NCBI GenBank assembly: GCA_009192285.1
Contig: WBVU01000015.1
Location: forward strand, 1 to 64,000
Length of the DNA: 64,000 bases
Direction: 5' to 3'
From: Morchella semilibera
Lineage: Eukaryota > Ascomycota > Pezizomycetes > Pezizales > Morchellaceae
This document shows positions 49,407 through 58,351 of the stretch, piece after piece. Below the pieces are notes generated by a model, which saw only the letters and a list, made by a program, of their open reading frames with translations, did no database searches and was not told the DNA's origin. Numbering within the stretch: the first letter of the stretch is position 1; each line of letters opens with the position of its first letter. The position numbers and the translations under genes were made by a program.

Positions 49407-50102
49407 TATCGGTGAGAAACTCAAGGGTTATCAGGTGGGTTCTGGCTTCTCTTTGAGGGCTGGGAGATCTAGAAACGCTCTATACTATCATCAGTGGTGC
49501 CTCTTTATAGCCATGATAGATGAGGCTGGCTGTGCGGGCCTTTAGAGCTTTTGGACCGTACCCACTCCACTTGTTTCTATGGGGCAGAGTGCGATGTGCT
49601 TTTAGATTCCTTAGGCCACCTCTCGGTATACTTGGTCCTTGATCTCTGAGGCAGGATGGGAATCTCCTAGGCTGTACCCCTCCCCCATGAAGAAAAAAAA
49701 AATGTGATAGCTCGCAGATACCGTATTGTGCACTCCCAGATCCATAGCATCCGATTTGGCAGGGCAGGGTATAATGTGCTTTTAGATCTCTTGGCCTCAC
49801 CGTAGCTGAATGACATGCGAGATCCGACGAAATGCGATGCGTCGTAGCGGGGTTGTTCGCGCCGAAGCTTACTCTACATATCGGTTGACGATCGGTACGG
49901 GGGCTACCTCTGGTTGGTCTATACCCCTGCTGCTCTGGGGCTGGTCCCGTATCTCTCTAATGTAAGAATCTCACCGCTCAGCTCGGCATACGGTAGATAC
50001 GCGCTTACAGTAAACATGGAACGCCGTTAGGGGGTTTACACACCAGTAGCATCAAGCAGCTGCAGGCCAGGCATGTGGTCACGTATGGTGGGTTTCCACA
50101 AG
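49407..50102. other. Intergenic region
   Basis: 0.7 kb. It includes a locally repeated phrase (GTGCTTTTAGAT at about 49597-49608 and 49768-49779, preceded by GCAGAGTGCGAT or GCAGGGTATAAT), an imperfect direct duplication of about 170 bp period. No gene seen. Confidence 0.35.
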
Positions 50103-50261
50103 TACCGTATTAACTGGAATAGAAGGCCTGTCACACAAGACGTTGAAATCCCATATTTGGTTGTTTGTCTTGAATACGCCCCCTAATCTCCCCTCACTCT
50201 GGCTTGGAAAGGCAACTTCGACGTCTTGTGTAACGGGCCTTCTATTCCAGTTAATACGGTA
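50103..50261. mobile_element. Palindromic TA-bounded MITE, family A copy 1
   Basis: 159 bp. The left arm reads TACCGTATTAACTGGAATAG then AAGGCCTGTCACACAAGACG; the right arm is its reverse complement apart from a few bases. The core contains CATATTTGGTTGTTTGTCTT and GAATACGCCCCCTAATCTCC. Both ends are TA, consistent with a Tc1/mariner-type target duplication. There is no coding capacity, so it is non-autonomous. Copy 2 lies at 53948. Confidence 0.75.
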
Positions 50262-51097
50262 AGCGAACATTCACCTTGCGACAAAATTTGTATGGGAATG
50301 CAACTTCAAAGACGTATTTCTCCACAAGCACAAGGAGATGGAGCAAAAGAACCTTAGATATACATTCTCCAGCTGTGATAGTACCTACGACTAAAATGTC
50401 AGCTCGAGAGTGCGACTTTGAAATTTTGATGTTGTTAGGTGGTTTGTATGGTTACTACCCTCATGTTCAACTACTTGTGGCACCGTGCAATACATACCCA
50501 GAACAGCTTACATTCTGACCCGGCGACTCCGCGCCTCCACACCCGCCAGTAACATATACCAGGAACTCCACATGATAAGCAAGCTTTAATTTTATCACTA
50601 GCTCTCAAGGCAAGGCTCAGTGCACCATGTAATATACGAGTGCGGAATTAAGCTGATGAAACATAGGTGATATACATACATGTATTTACAACTCAAGAAC
50701 TATGCTTGGCATTAACCATACATGTATTGGTGGCAGTGCAGTCCGGAAACAACACGTGTATGCACGAAACATAAAGTACGACACGCTGCGTATAGATCGG
50801 TACATATACTTAACTTATGTAAAAGTCGACAGCAACATACCCTAACCCTTGCTATGTGCTTGGCTGGCATCTTACAATATCACTCGCAACGAAGGGCCCT
50901 TGATATTTAACCACTTTACCAGTTCACCTCTAAAGTTCACTCGCTCACAAAAGACCACCCAGCTGTTCTCTCAAAATACATCAATGCTTGATATGATACT
51001 ATGCTACAGAATAATGCAATTTAAAAATCCGAGAAAACCCCCAATAAAAGACTGAGAAAGAAAAAGAAAACACAAAAGCCGATTAAAAAGTGACCCT
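50262..51097. other. Intergenic region
   Basis: 0.8 kb, two TACATGTA palindromes (50677, 50719); no supported gene. The last 100 bases are A-rich and probably the 3' UTR of the LEA-like gene. Confidence 0.35.
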
Positions 51098-51658
51098 CTA
51101 TGGCTTAGTAGCCTCGTTCATAGCACCCTTCGCCTTCCCCGCGACCTCATTGGCCTTCCCCTTTGCTGTCCCCTTCACCTCCTCCTTAGTCCCCTTCGCA
51201 CTTCCACTGTACTCGCTAGCAGTCCCCTTTGCGCTTCCCGTCATCTCCTGCGCCTTTCCAACCGCCTCCCCCGCATACTCCTGGGCAGTTCCAGCAGCCT
51301 TTCCAGCGTACTGCTTAGCGGTGCCAGCAGCACCCCCGGCATACTCCTGTGCGGTTCCGGCAGCGTTGCCTCCAACCTCCTTCGCCTTGCCAGCTGCCTG
51401 CGATGCCTGCTCGCTCGCGGTGCCGCTCGTAGTGCCGAGCGTCTTCTTGGTCTGCTCGGTGACGCTCTCGGCCGTCTCGATGCCCTTTACGGCTGCGTTG
51501 GCGGCGGTCTGGTCAACGGCCTTGACGGCGTCTTTGATGGTCTCGGTGACGGTCTTGTGGAGGGTGGGTGATGTGCTGATGGGGCGGACGGTGACGGCCG
51601 GGGTGGTGCGGAGGATGGCGCTGGTGCGGAGAGCGGTGGTACGGAAGATTGAAGACAT
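51098..51658 (-). CDS. LEA-like mitochondrial stress protein
   Basis: 186 aa, one exon. Residues 1-33 are Arg/Ser/Thr-rich without acids (MSSIFRTTALRTSAILRTTP), a mitochondrial presequence ending near RPISTSP. From about residue 75 to the end, an Ala/Gly/Lys/Glu/Thr-rich region repeats an approximately 11-residue unit (GTAQEYAGGAA, GTAKQYAGKAA, GTAQEYAGEAV, GKAQEMTGSAK, GTASEYSGSAK). This is the group-3 LEA pattern, which forms amphipathic helices on drying and protects membranes in desiccation or cold. Fungal mitochondrial LEA-like proteins of this length are known. The function is inferred from the pattern. Confidence 0.7.
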   Translation of the reverse strand: MSSIFRTTALRTSAILRTTPAVTVRPISTSPTLHKTVTETIKDAVKAVDQTAANAAVKGIETAESVTEQTKKTLGTTSGTASEQASQAAGKAKEVGGNAAGTAQEYAGGAAGTAKQYAGKAAGTAQEYAGEAVGKAQEMTGSAKGTASEYSGSAKGTKEEVKGTAKGKANEVAGKAKGAMNEATKP

Positions 51659-53175
51659 TTTTGTAGAAAAGAGTTGTTTGTGTTATATAGCTATGGTTTG
51701 GAAGTAACTGTGGTGGTGGTGATGGTTTGATTGCAATTGGTTTGTGTATGTGAGTGGGAGTGTGCTTTGTATTCGAACAGAATGGAGAGTCGAAATTACG
51801 AGGGAATATTGGGCATTTTATAATTAATTTCACCCTTCACGGCCTCTACTTGTTGTTACTTGCTCGTTACTTGTTATAAAAAAAGGATCGTTCGTGAACC
51901 CGTTGCGTTGCGTTGCTGTGACGTCAGTATTTGCGAACCAGAAGACGTGATGTCAACCCCACACAACATCCCTGCCATATTCCATCCCTGGCTGCCCCAC
52001 AAGAACCCTTTCCCTGTCATCAACAAAGGCTTTATTTAAACCGTTCAGATCTCCCGCCTGTTTTCTTGATTGGTGTGACGTCAAAGGGTTAGGGTTGCGA
52101 TTTAAGGCCCTGCGGGCTGTCTTACCCTTAAGCTTCGTCCGGGAGCAGAAACAGGACAGGGCCCGGTGTGACATGCGTGACGATTGGGGGAGGGTGTGTT
52201 AAAAACCGTGGTAGACAGGCGCGACATATCTCTAGGTAGGTATCGTGGACTGGCTTGTCGGCTGGGAAGAGTACACGGCCTATGGGCTACACACCTGCCC
52301 CCCAGCGTACTGAGCAGCTCCATAAGAATACGTTTGGGTTCGGCTATCGTACCTACAAGGGCAGACCTCCTGGCATGGGCCCACATCTTCGGGCGGTTTA
52401 GCGGAACGCGCCTAGCACACCGCGCTTGTTAATATTTTCATCGCCTCGCTAGCGTGGTGGGCTAATAATTCACGCATCGGGTTGGTGCTGTGCTTAGTCA
52501 ACTACCCTGTCATTAACCCTGCCACCTCATCAACCGACCAATCAAATCACGTTAAAATGTCTCACTATTATACTCTTTCTATCATTAGCGCGCCTATATA
52601 GGGGTGGCGCTAACCACCTCTGTGTCTAAATATTAAGCTCTTGGCGGTGCTTAGTCAACTACCCTCTCATTAACTCCTGCCACTTCACCAAGCCGACCAA
52701 CCCGAGATGTCGCACTTTCATATTTTCTGAGACCTGTAGACGTATATAACAATACAAGCCTAGGTAGAGGTGCAATCTGCGCCCAAAGAGTACCCGCGTG
52801 CGAAATGCCACTACAAATGGAACGGCCAAGATTTTTGGTTGCCTCTATCGTCCATCATTTAACTATTCTCGGGTGTGGTCAAACTTATCGGAGGTAATTG
52901 GGTTGTGACTATCCTTGTCGCGTTTTCTGCGCTTCTAATCACCTACATACATATATTACCGCAGACTCCTGATCTGTTTGAGGATGCCCAGTGTTGAAGG
53001 CCTTAAGCGGGGTAGGAGGAGGGTCACGGCACCAAGTATAGGTATGAGGAGGTCACCGAACGGAAGATATTTGTTACAGCCGTTCTTCAATCATGATATC
53101 TGCTGTTTTATTACTAAGACCTGGGTTGTGGATGTCAACTACAGGCAAGAGTTGAGGGCAGATTGCACCATCACT
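51659..53175. other. Intergenic region with a direct duplication
   Basis: 1.5 kb. Two copies of a segment of about 50 bp (GTGCTTAGTCAACTACCCT, then TCATTAAC...CCTGCCAC) lie at 52490-52540 and 52647-52697. TGACGTCA-like sites occur at 51919-51926 and 52075-52082 and could bind a bZIP factor upstream of the LEA-like gene. No protein gene supported. Confidence 0.45.
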
Positions 53176-53814
53176 CTAATAATAGTCATCCTCCCTCCCC
53201 CAGCTACCGCCTCTATCGCCCTTCCTCTCCCTTGCGCTCCCAATACTCTCCTTCCTCTCCTTCTTCTTCGCCTCGGCCTTTTTATCCGCATTCACCTGGG
53301 CCCGAAAAGGATTCTTCCTCGTCGACTTCAGCGGCGCAGGCACACATTTCCCGTCCTGGTGATTCGCGCGCATCCCCACCCCCATCCACGCCGCACACAC
53401 GCCGCACCTCCACAGCTTCGGGCTGGCGGCCGGCGCCGTTTTCAACGGCACCAGCCGTATCACATCAATCCCATCCCCAAGCCTTTTTGGCGCCACCCCG
53501 TTTCCAAGTTGTTTTTTCCTGGCGGGCCGGTCCCAGCTCACGCCTGGCGCAACGCCCGGGTCGAGATTGGCGAGGTGCTTCTTGCCGATGAGGTGTGCTT
53601 CGTGACAATCTTTGCCGTAGCTGACGTTGCAGAGAGTGCAGGTGATGGGGGCATTCATGTGGCGCTTGGAGGCTTCGTGGACAGATTTGTCCCTCAGGAA
53701 AAGAGTCTTGTTGCAGGGCTTGCAGGTATATTTCTCGGGGAGAGACTTTGCGGGAGGGGAGGTGGAAGCTTTAGGAGAGAGGTCAGAGTTGGGAGTATTA
53801 TCAGTGCTGCGCAT
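53176..53814 (-). CDS. C2H2 / U1-type zinc-finger protein
   Basis: 212 aa from MRSTDNTPNSDL; an upstream in-frame ATG at 53922 would add 36 residues. Three finger-like units are visible: YTCKPCNKTLF...HEASKRHM, ITCTLCNVSYGKDCHEAHLI followed by GKKHL, and WRCGVCAAWMG...NHQDGKC. The first two have the C-x2-C...H-x5-H spacing of U1-type fingers, which bind double-stranded RNA or protein. The third is C-x2-C...H-x4-C. The tail is Lys/Glu/Arg-rich. I do not recognise an orthologue; a nuclear RNA-related role is a guess. Confidence 0.6.
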   Translation of the reverse strand: MRSTDNTPNSDLSPKASTSPPAKSLPEKYTCKPCNKTLFLRDKSVHEASKRHMNAPITCTLCNVSYGKDCHEAHLIGKKHLANLDPGVAPGVSWDRPARKKQLGNGVAPKRLGDGIDVIRLVPLKTAPAASPKLWRCGVCAAWMGVGMRANHQDGKCVPAPLKSTRKNPFRAQVNADKKAEAKKKERKESIGSARERKGDRGGSWGREDDYY

Positions 53815-53947
53815 TTTGGATTGAGGGGTGAGTTGTGGAATATGGAGGTAGCAAGAGTGAGGGGGAGGATATAGGTTATCAATAGATGGTGGTGAGTGGT
53901 AGTTATAGACTCTGGGGATCATAGAAACCAATGCCTATTACATCATA

Positions 53948-54098
53948 TACTGTATTAATTCGAATGAACGGCCGGTCGCACAAGACCTTGAAATTTCCAT
54001 ATTTGGTTGTTTCTCTTGAATACGCCCCCCCTAATCTCCCTTGAAAAGGCAACTTCGGCGTCTTGTGTGACCGGCCGTTCATTCGAATTAATACGGTA
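53948..54098. mobile_element. Palindromic TA-bounded MITE, family A copy 2
   Basis: 151 bp with the same core as the element at 50103 (CATATTTGGTTGTTTCTCTT, GAATACGCCCC...CTAATCTCC). The outer arms differ: TACTGTATTAATTCGAATGA then ACGGCCGGTC. The right arm is the near-perfect reverse complement of this copy's own left arm, not of copy 1's. TA at both ends. It is adjacent to the 5' end of the zinc-finger gene. Confidence 0.75.
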
Positions 54099-55756
54099 GG
54101 CTTTAAATTTGATGTGGACTGATGGGGTGGTTACCTAAACTTACATATAATTGGCCGGCCTGATAGTGGGCGGCCTGATAGTGGGCGGCCTGATAAGGAT
54201 AGTTCCACGCATCCACCCCACAATATTTTTCTGGGCGGTGTGAATGCTTGTCTATTATTACTACCACCATAGCTAGATAACTAGCCTGGCTAGACCATAG
54301 GTAAAATCCCCCCAACTTCCCACACATACACCATAGCCACTGGAGCTGCAAGCCGTGTAAACAATTGTATATCCGAAGCTTCCCCTAGGCCATGAGGAGG
54401 CTGATCATCTCACGAGTAAATACCACCCCCCAAAACACCAGCGGTCCCCAGCGCCCGCTAATTTCGAGTTTGACGTGTCCGACGTGTAACTTGACGCTCC
54501 CGGCACACTGCCGCGAAGCTCATGAGGTATCGAGATAACATTATGAAGCAGCAGTAAAGGTTAGAAGCGTAAGCTACCTCTGCTGCTGGTGTGGGAGAGG
54601 ATGGAGGCGGTGGTGAAGAAAGTGAGGAAATGGACGTGTGAGATCTGTAATATAGCGGACGGGGCATGAGAAGGAGAGGTACAAGCTAGTACTCGGGCCA
54701 GGTAAGAAGAACCTGGTAACAGCCCCTGATTCGCGACTAGTAGAAAGCTACACCAAACCGGGCCCCCGCTTTTCAGCTTGGATTTTCAGGTTCTTATTTT
54801 CCGAGTACCAACTGGTGCTTTAGCTCCTATGTGGCCTCTACAGGCTCTGGGTACTTCTCCTCGTATTAATCCTCGGTAGCGAGCCCACTCAGCCCTGCTG
54901 CACCTGCATAGTTTGGAAAATCTTACTCTCGTCAAATGCCATACGACGCAGAAGTCTCCCGCTATCAAGACCTGACAACCATGCAGGAAAAAAGGTGCCG
55001 ACATTTGATAGGGTAGAAAGATACCTACTTCGGGAGGGCCGCCGCCAAGTAGGGCTGGGGCAATGGTTGTCAAGAACCAAGCACCACGCCAGTGGAGGCA
55101 ATCTCGAGTGAGGGGACGAAGGCATCTTGATGAGCGAGATAAATAGGTTCCCTAAACTGACTCTATTAGTTCCTTGGGCACTATGCTGACTTTAACAACA
55201 CCTTCCACAGGCAAACCGAGAATTTTTTTTTTCTTTTTACTCGTACGCAACCAATCGGGGCGGTGAGCGTTACAAAGACACAATGCATCCGAGCAAGGCT
55301 GAGCACCAGCCAGCTTAAGAAGGCCTGCTCTATACAAGATCAAGGGTCAAACCTGTTGGTATATCTAGAGAGTTACGGAAGCGATACGACTGAGTACTAG
55401 TATCGAGTTACGCAGAAGGGGGCGGGATGGGGAAGAGGCGTCGAAAGCACAGGAAAATGTCATCATTTGAGATTTTTGGTTGGTCTAGTTTTCCAGATGG
55501 GTGTGTAGTCCAGCCGGCGGAGGCAGAGGCAGAAGTCTGCGGAGATGGCGCATGGAGGCCCCCGGGGGGGGGGGGGGGAGAAAGATGAGAAGAGGAGAGA
55601 GGATGAGGATAACAAAAATTTTCGGAGTGGAGCTCCCGGGGAGTGGTCAGGGAGGGGGGTAGGTCTCAGAATCTAGTACACTATATATGATAGAATTAGC
55701 AATTTTGCACTGAGAGACACTGTTTAAGGTTATTGTAATCTTAATTCTATCATTAC
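54099..55756. other. Intergenic region
   Basis: 1.7 kb. It contains a triplicated 15-bp unit (GCGGCCTGATAGTGG) at about 54153-54200, a minus-strand segment (54458-54600; SNLYCCFIMLSRYLMS) faintly like exon 2 of the small-protein family but without an exon 1, and a 15-nt G run at 55564-55578. No convincing gene. Confidence 0.4.
54153..54200. repeat. Three tandem copies of a 15-bp unit
   Basis: The unit GCGGCCTGATAGTGG is repeated three times with minor changes at the ends. It lies outside any gene and is probably replication slippage. Confidence 0.7.
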
Positions 55757-55768
55757 CTCTACTACTAA

Positions 55769-55865
55769 TTCCATGACGTTTCCGAACACGACCAATATTG
55801 CATACACACAAAAAAGTGCCAAGTCCCCCTATTTGTATGGTATTGTGTTCGGAAACGTCATGGAA
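55769..55865. mobile_element. Palindromic element, family C copy 1
   Basis: 97 bp. The left arm TTCCATGACGTTTCCGAACA is answered by its exact complement at the right end. The core is AATATTGCATAC...AAAAGTGCCAAGTCCCCCTA then TTTGTATGGTA. It contains no ORF. The core is shared with the shorter palindrome at 56698, but the arms are not. Confidence 0.65.
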
Positions 55866-55899
55866 GGACGAGTAGTAGGTTAAGACCTGGGTTTGCAGG

Positions 55900-56014
55900 T
55901 ACAGTGAGAGATAGATTTATCGTAGAAATAGGAGTCCCAAAACAGGGTTTGAATGACTGGTTTGGCCAATAGGGCTCTTCCCCTACTTCTACAATAATTT
56001 TACCACCCGCTGTA
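55900..56014. mobile_element. TA-bounded palindromic MITE, family K copy 2
   Basis: 115 bp, exactly the length of the relative at 63010. Read in reverse it begins TACAGCGGGTGGTAAAATTA then TTGTAGAAGTAGG and contains CCCTATTGGC, matching copy 1. Its other arm (TACAGTGAGAGATAGATTTA) has drifted and pairs only partly. Confidence 0.65.
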
Positions 56015-56145
56015 TAATATGCAGTGCATCAGATTCTGGGCATGTCTCAGCCTGCCAGGCGACACATAACGATTTCGACCTGGTACTGTGTCAGACCTAG
56101 AATAGAGGATAATTAACCTGGAAACTATTTTTTGAAGTGGAATTC

Positions 56146-56246
56146 ATTTATTAAAGAGGTGTGGTGGAAATAGCTTTGGTAGCAGGAATCCCTTTATTAA
56201 AGAGGTGTGGTGGGAATAGCTGTAATTTGGTAGCAGGAATCCCCAT
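56146..56246. repeat. Two tandem copies of a unit of about 48 bp
   Basis: The phrase TTTATTAAAGAGGTGTGGTG, then GAATAGCT...TTGGTAGCAGGAATCCC, occurs twice back to back, the second with a 5-bp insertion. The spacing and lack of coding frame suggest a recent slippage or a two-unit minisatellite. Confidence 0.7.
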
Positions 56247-56363
56247 ACAAGTTTGTGCAGAATCTCAAAAGCACAGCCCAGGTTCAATGGGTAAATCTAA
56301 GTCGTCTGATTGGTTGCTTTACGTCTTGCCACCACCTATTAACCCGGGCTCTTATTTAGAAGA

Positions 56364-56508
56364 GTCCATAATTCAGACTCGCAGCGCCGAGCCCTGTAAG
56401 AGTGTAAATAGACCAATAGGGAGCCTTAATCACTACAGATCGTTTCCGATTTAGGCACTCTTACAGGACTCGGCGCATATCTCGGCGCTGCGAGTCTGAG
56501 TTATGGAC
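56364..56508. mobile_element. Palindromic MITE, family D
   Basis: 145 bp. The left arm GTCCATAATTCAGACTCGCA then GCGCCGAG...CCTGTAAGAGTG is matched in reverse at the right end. The right arm carries an extra 12-bp duplication (GCGCCGAGATAT-type) that unbalances the stem. No coding capacity. Confidence 0.7.
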
Positions 56509-56697
56509 CATTACCGCAGAATCTTTAGGCTTTGGATTGGTCAAATGCCTGTTGAGCCTCAATCTGACAAAGCCAGAGCGTAACTTTTAGCTGTCTTGAC
56601 CAATAGGTAAGTGGTATTCCAGCCCAGCTGATTCGTTATTCCTGAGAATTGATATGCCATCGCGCATAGGCCCCCACGGCAGACCATGCTTTTTTTT

Positions 56698-56757
56698 CCA
56701 ATATTGCATACATACAAAACAGTGCCAAGTCCCCCTATTTGTATGGTATGCAATATA
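56698..56757. mobile_element. Short palindrome, family C copy 2
   Basis: About 60 bp sharing the core AATATTGCATACATACAAAA, AGTGCCAAGTCCCCCTA, TTTGTATGGTAT with the element at 55769. The stem is closed by ATATTGCATAC/GTATGCAATAT. Downstream, ATAATATTTGTCGTGTT resembles the complement of copy 1's left arm, suggesting a deleted or rearranged copy. Confidence 0.55.
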
Positions 56758-56946
56758 ATATTTGTCGTGTTTAGTAGCCCATAAATATAATGTTTCCGAG
56801 TGTAGCTTTAAAGTTGCGAACTGCCGCGTGTGCTTTGTTCGATTCCTCCTGCCTTGATCGGTACATAAAACTGGGCAGAGGAATGTTTTCTTACGCCGCA
56901 CCACGCTCAGCACCTCTAAATACTTGTGGTAGACCTGATAGACGTG

Positions 56947-57403
56947 ATGACTTTTACAACCACACCCACCTCAACGACATGCTGTGCGCTCCATACACCA
57001 CGCACCATCGATCGAGAAGAGCAAAACTATATTCTTGGTGTAATCAATACTGTTAATACTACCGCTGGTCTTTTGGTTGCAACTCTTACACTAGCATTTA
57101 TGGGATACAAATACTTGCAAAAAAAACGCCAGCGAAATGTGAGCGTCTTGTTATACCCTATACCCTACACCCTACTTTCTTTCTCTTATCTTGCCCTATA
57201 GCCTATGCCCTATACTTATCAAGCACGCTTAGTCACCACATGCCCCAATCACCACGGATCTTACATGCCCATGCCCACACCCGCGGCCAACGAATAACAA
57301 CAATATTCTCTACCTCTGTTTCCTCGTATACATTATATCGACTACAATCAGCGACCTCAGACCCACGACCCAAGCTCCGAGAACCCGCAGAGAAAGTGTC
57401 TAG
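56947..57403 (+). CDS. Two-helix small-protein family, copy 5
   Basis: Two exons: 56947-57138 and 57233-57403, intron 94 nt (GTGAGC...GCTTAG), phase 0; 120 aa. Thr-rich N-terminus (MTFTTTPTSTTCCALHTPRT), IDREEQNYILGVINTVN, helix 1 (TAGLLVATLTLAFMGYKYLQ), basic patch (KKRQRN) at the junction. Exon 2 has a Pro/His-rich linker, helix 2 (NNNILYLCFLVYIISTTISD) and the tail LRPTTQAPRTRRESV. It is the closest relative of copy 6. Helix 1 is identical over TAGLLVATLTLAFMGYKYL and the tails align to the stop codon. This is the only plus-strand copy. Confidence 0.65.
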
Positions 57404-57688
57404 GAAGGGGTGATGGGGTCGAATGTTGTTTAGCTACTTAGGGCAGGACTTGGCTCATACTTTTTCATCTTTCCTTTGTACCTACAGTAGTTTTTTTATT
57501 ATTATTGTCTTGGCGTTTAGTCCATCACGTGCCTATTGGTTGTCCTTTCCCCCGAGTGAGAGCTTATGACCGAGTTGATTACCCGGTCGCAAACTCAGAA
57601 CCTTAATCCAATGTCGCAAGCAAGACATCAATGTCCAAAATCGGAAATATATAAATATATATATATATGCCGGCACAGTACGGTACGG
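57404..57688. other. Intergenic spacer
   Basis: Short AT-rich spacer with an (AT)n run at 57648-57667; nothing else seen. Confidence 0.35.
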
Positions 57689-57846
57689 TACCGCAAAATC
57701 TCGAGCAACTCGGGGAGTTGCCAAGGCAAAAAGCTGAAGATCACCACCTCCAAAGGAAGTGATCAGAGGCGATTAAGCCCTCTACAGTAGAACCTAAGCC
57801 TAAGATAGTTTAGCAGACAGCCCTGGCAACTCCCGAGATTTTGCTA
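57689..57846. mobile_element. TA-bounded palindromic MITE, family B copy 1
   Basis: 158 bp. Left end TACCGCAAAATCTCGAGCAA then CTCGGGGAGTTGCCAAGGC; right end is the complement of TAGCAAAATCTCGGGAGTTG then CCAGGGC. The left arm has about 11 extra bases. The core includes AAAGGAAGTGATCAGAG, matching AAAGGAAGAGATCAGAG of copy 2 at 62423. No coding capacity. Confidence 0.7.
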
Positions 57847-57956
57847 CTACTTTCGCATGGCCAACAGTCTCCTTCAACACTTTGCGACCGACCACCACTA
57901 TCATGATTATGTAATTATAATCACCATATATCGACCACCGTCGGCTCATCGTCGCT

Positions 57957-58060
57957 GGTACGTACTACGGGGGTAGGGGAAAGTCCCCAGAACTGTGCCA
58001 ACCATGGTTGCAACAGACCATAGTTCTGGAGACTTACCCCTACCCCCGTAGTACATACCA
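57957..58060. mobile_element. Palindromic MITE, family E
   Basis: 104 bp. Left arm TGGTACGTACTACGGGGGTA then GGGGAAAGTCCCCAGAACT; right arm complementary with about three mismatches in 40. The loop is about 25 bp. Single copy in the window. Confidence 0.7.
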
Positions 58061-58351
58061 AGGTAGGTTACATCATCGTTTTAATTGAATAGCCATTACT
58101 AACAATAGGTACGATAGAGTTGTTGACGTCCCCGGCAGAGATACATAAACCGTAGCGACAGTAAAAATTGATTTGCCACTTGGCACTTACTAACTGACGA
58201 TATGTGATAAACTACTGGGTAAACCATCCTTTGCTGCTAGAGAGGGGTATCGAATTGAAACAAGCTCTTAAAAATGTTTCTTTAAGAGCTGAGCTAAGCT
58301 AGGAGTACCAAGTAGGTTCGGTATCATTGATATAGAATACACTGTATTACT

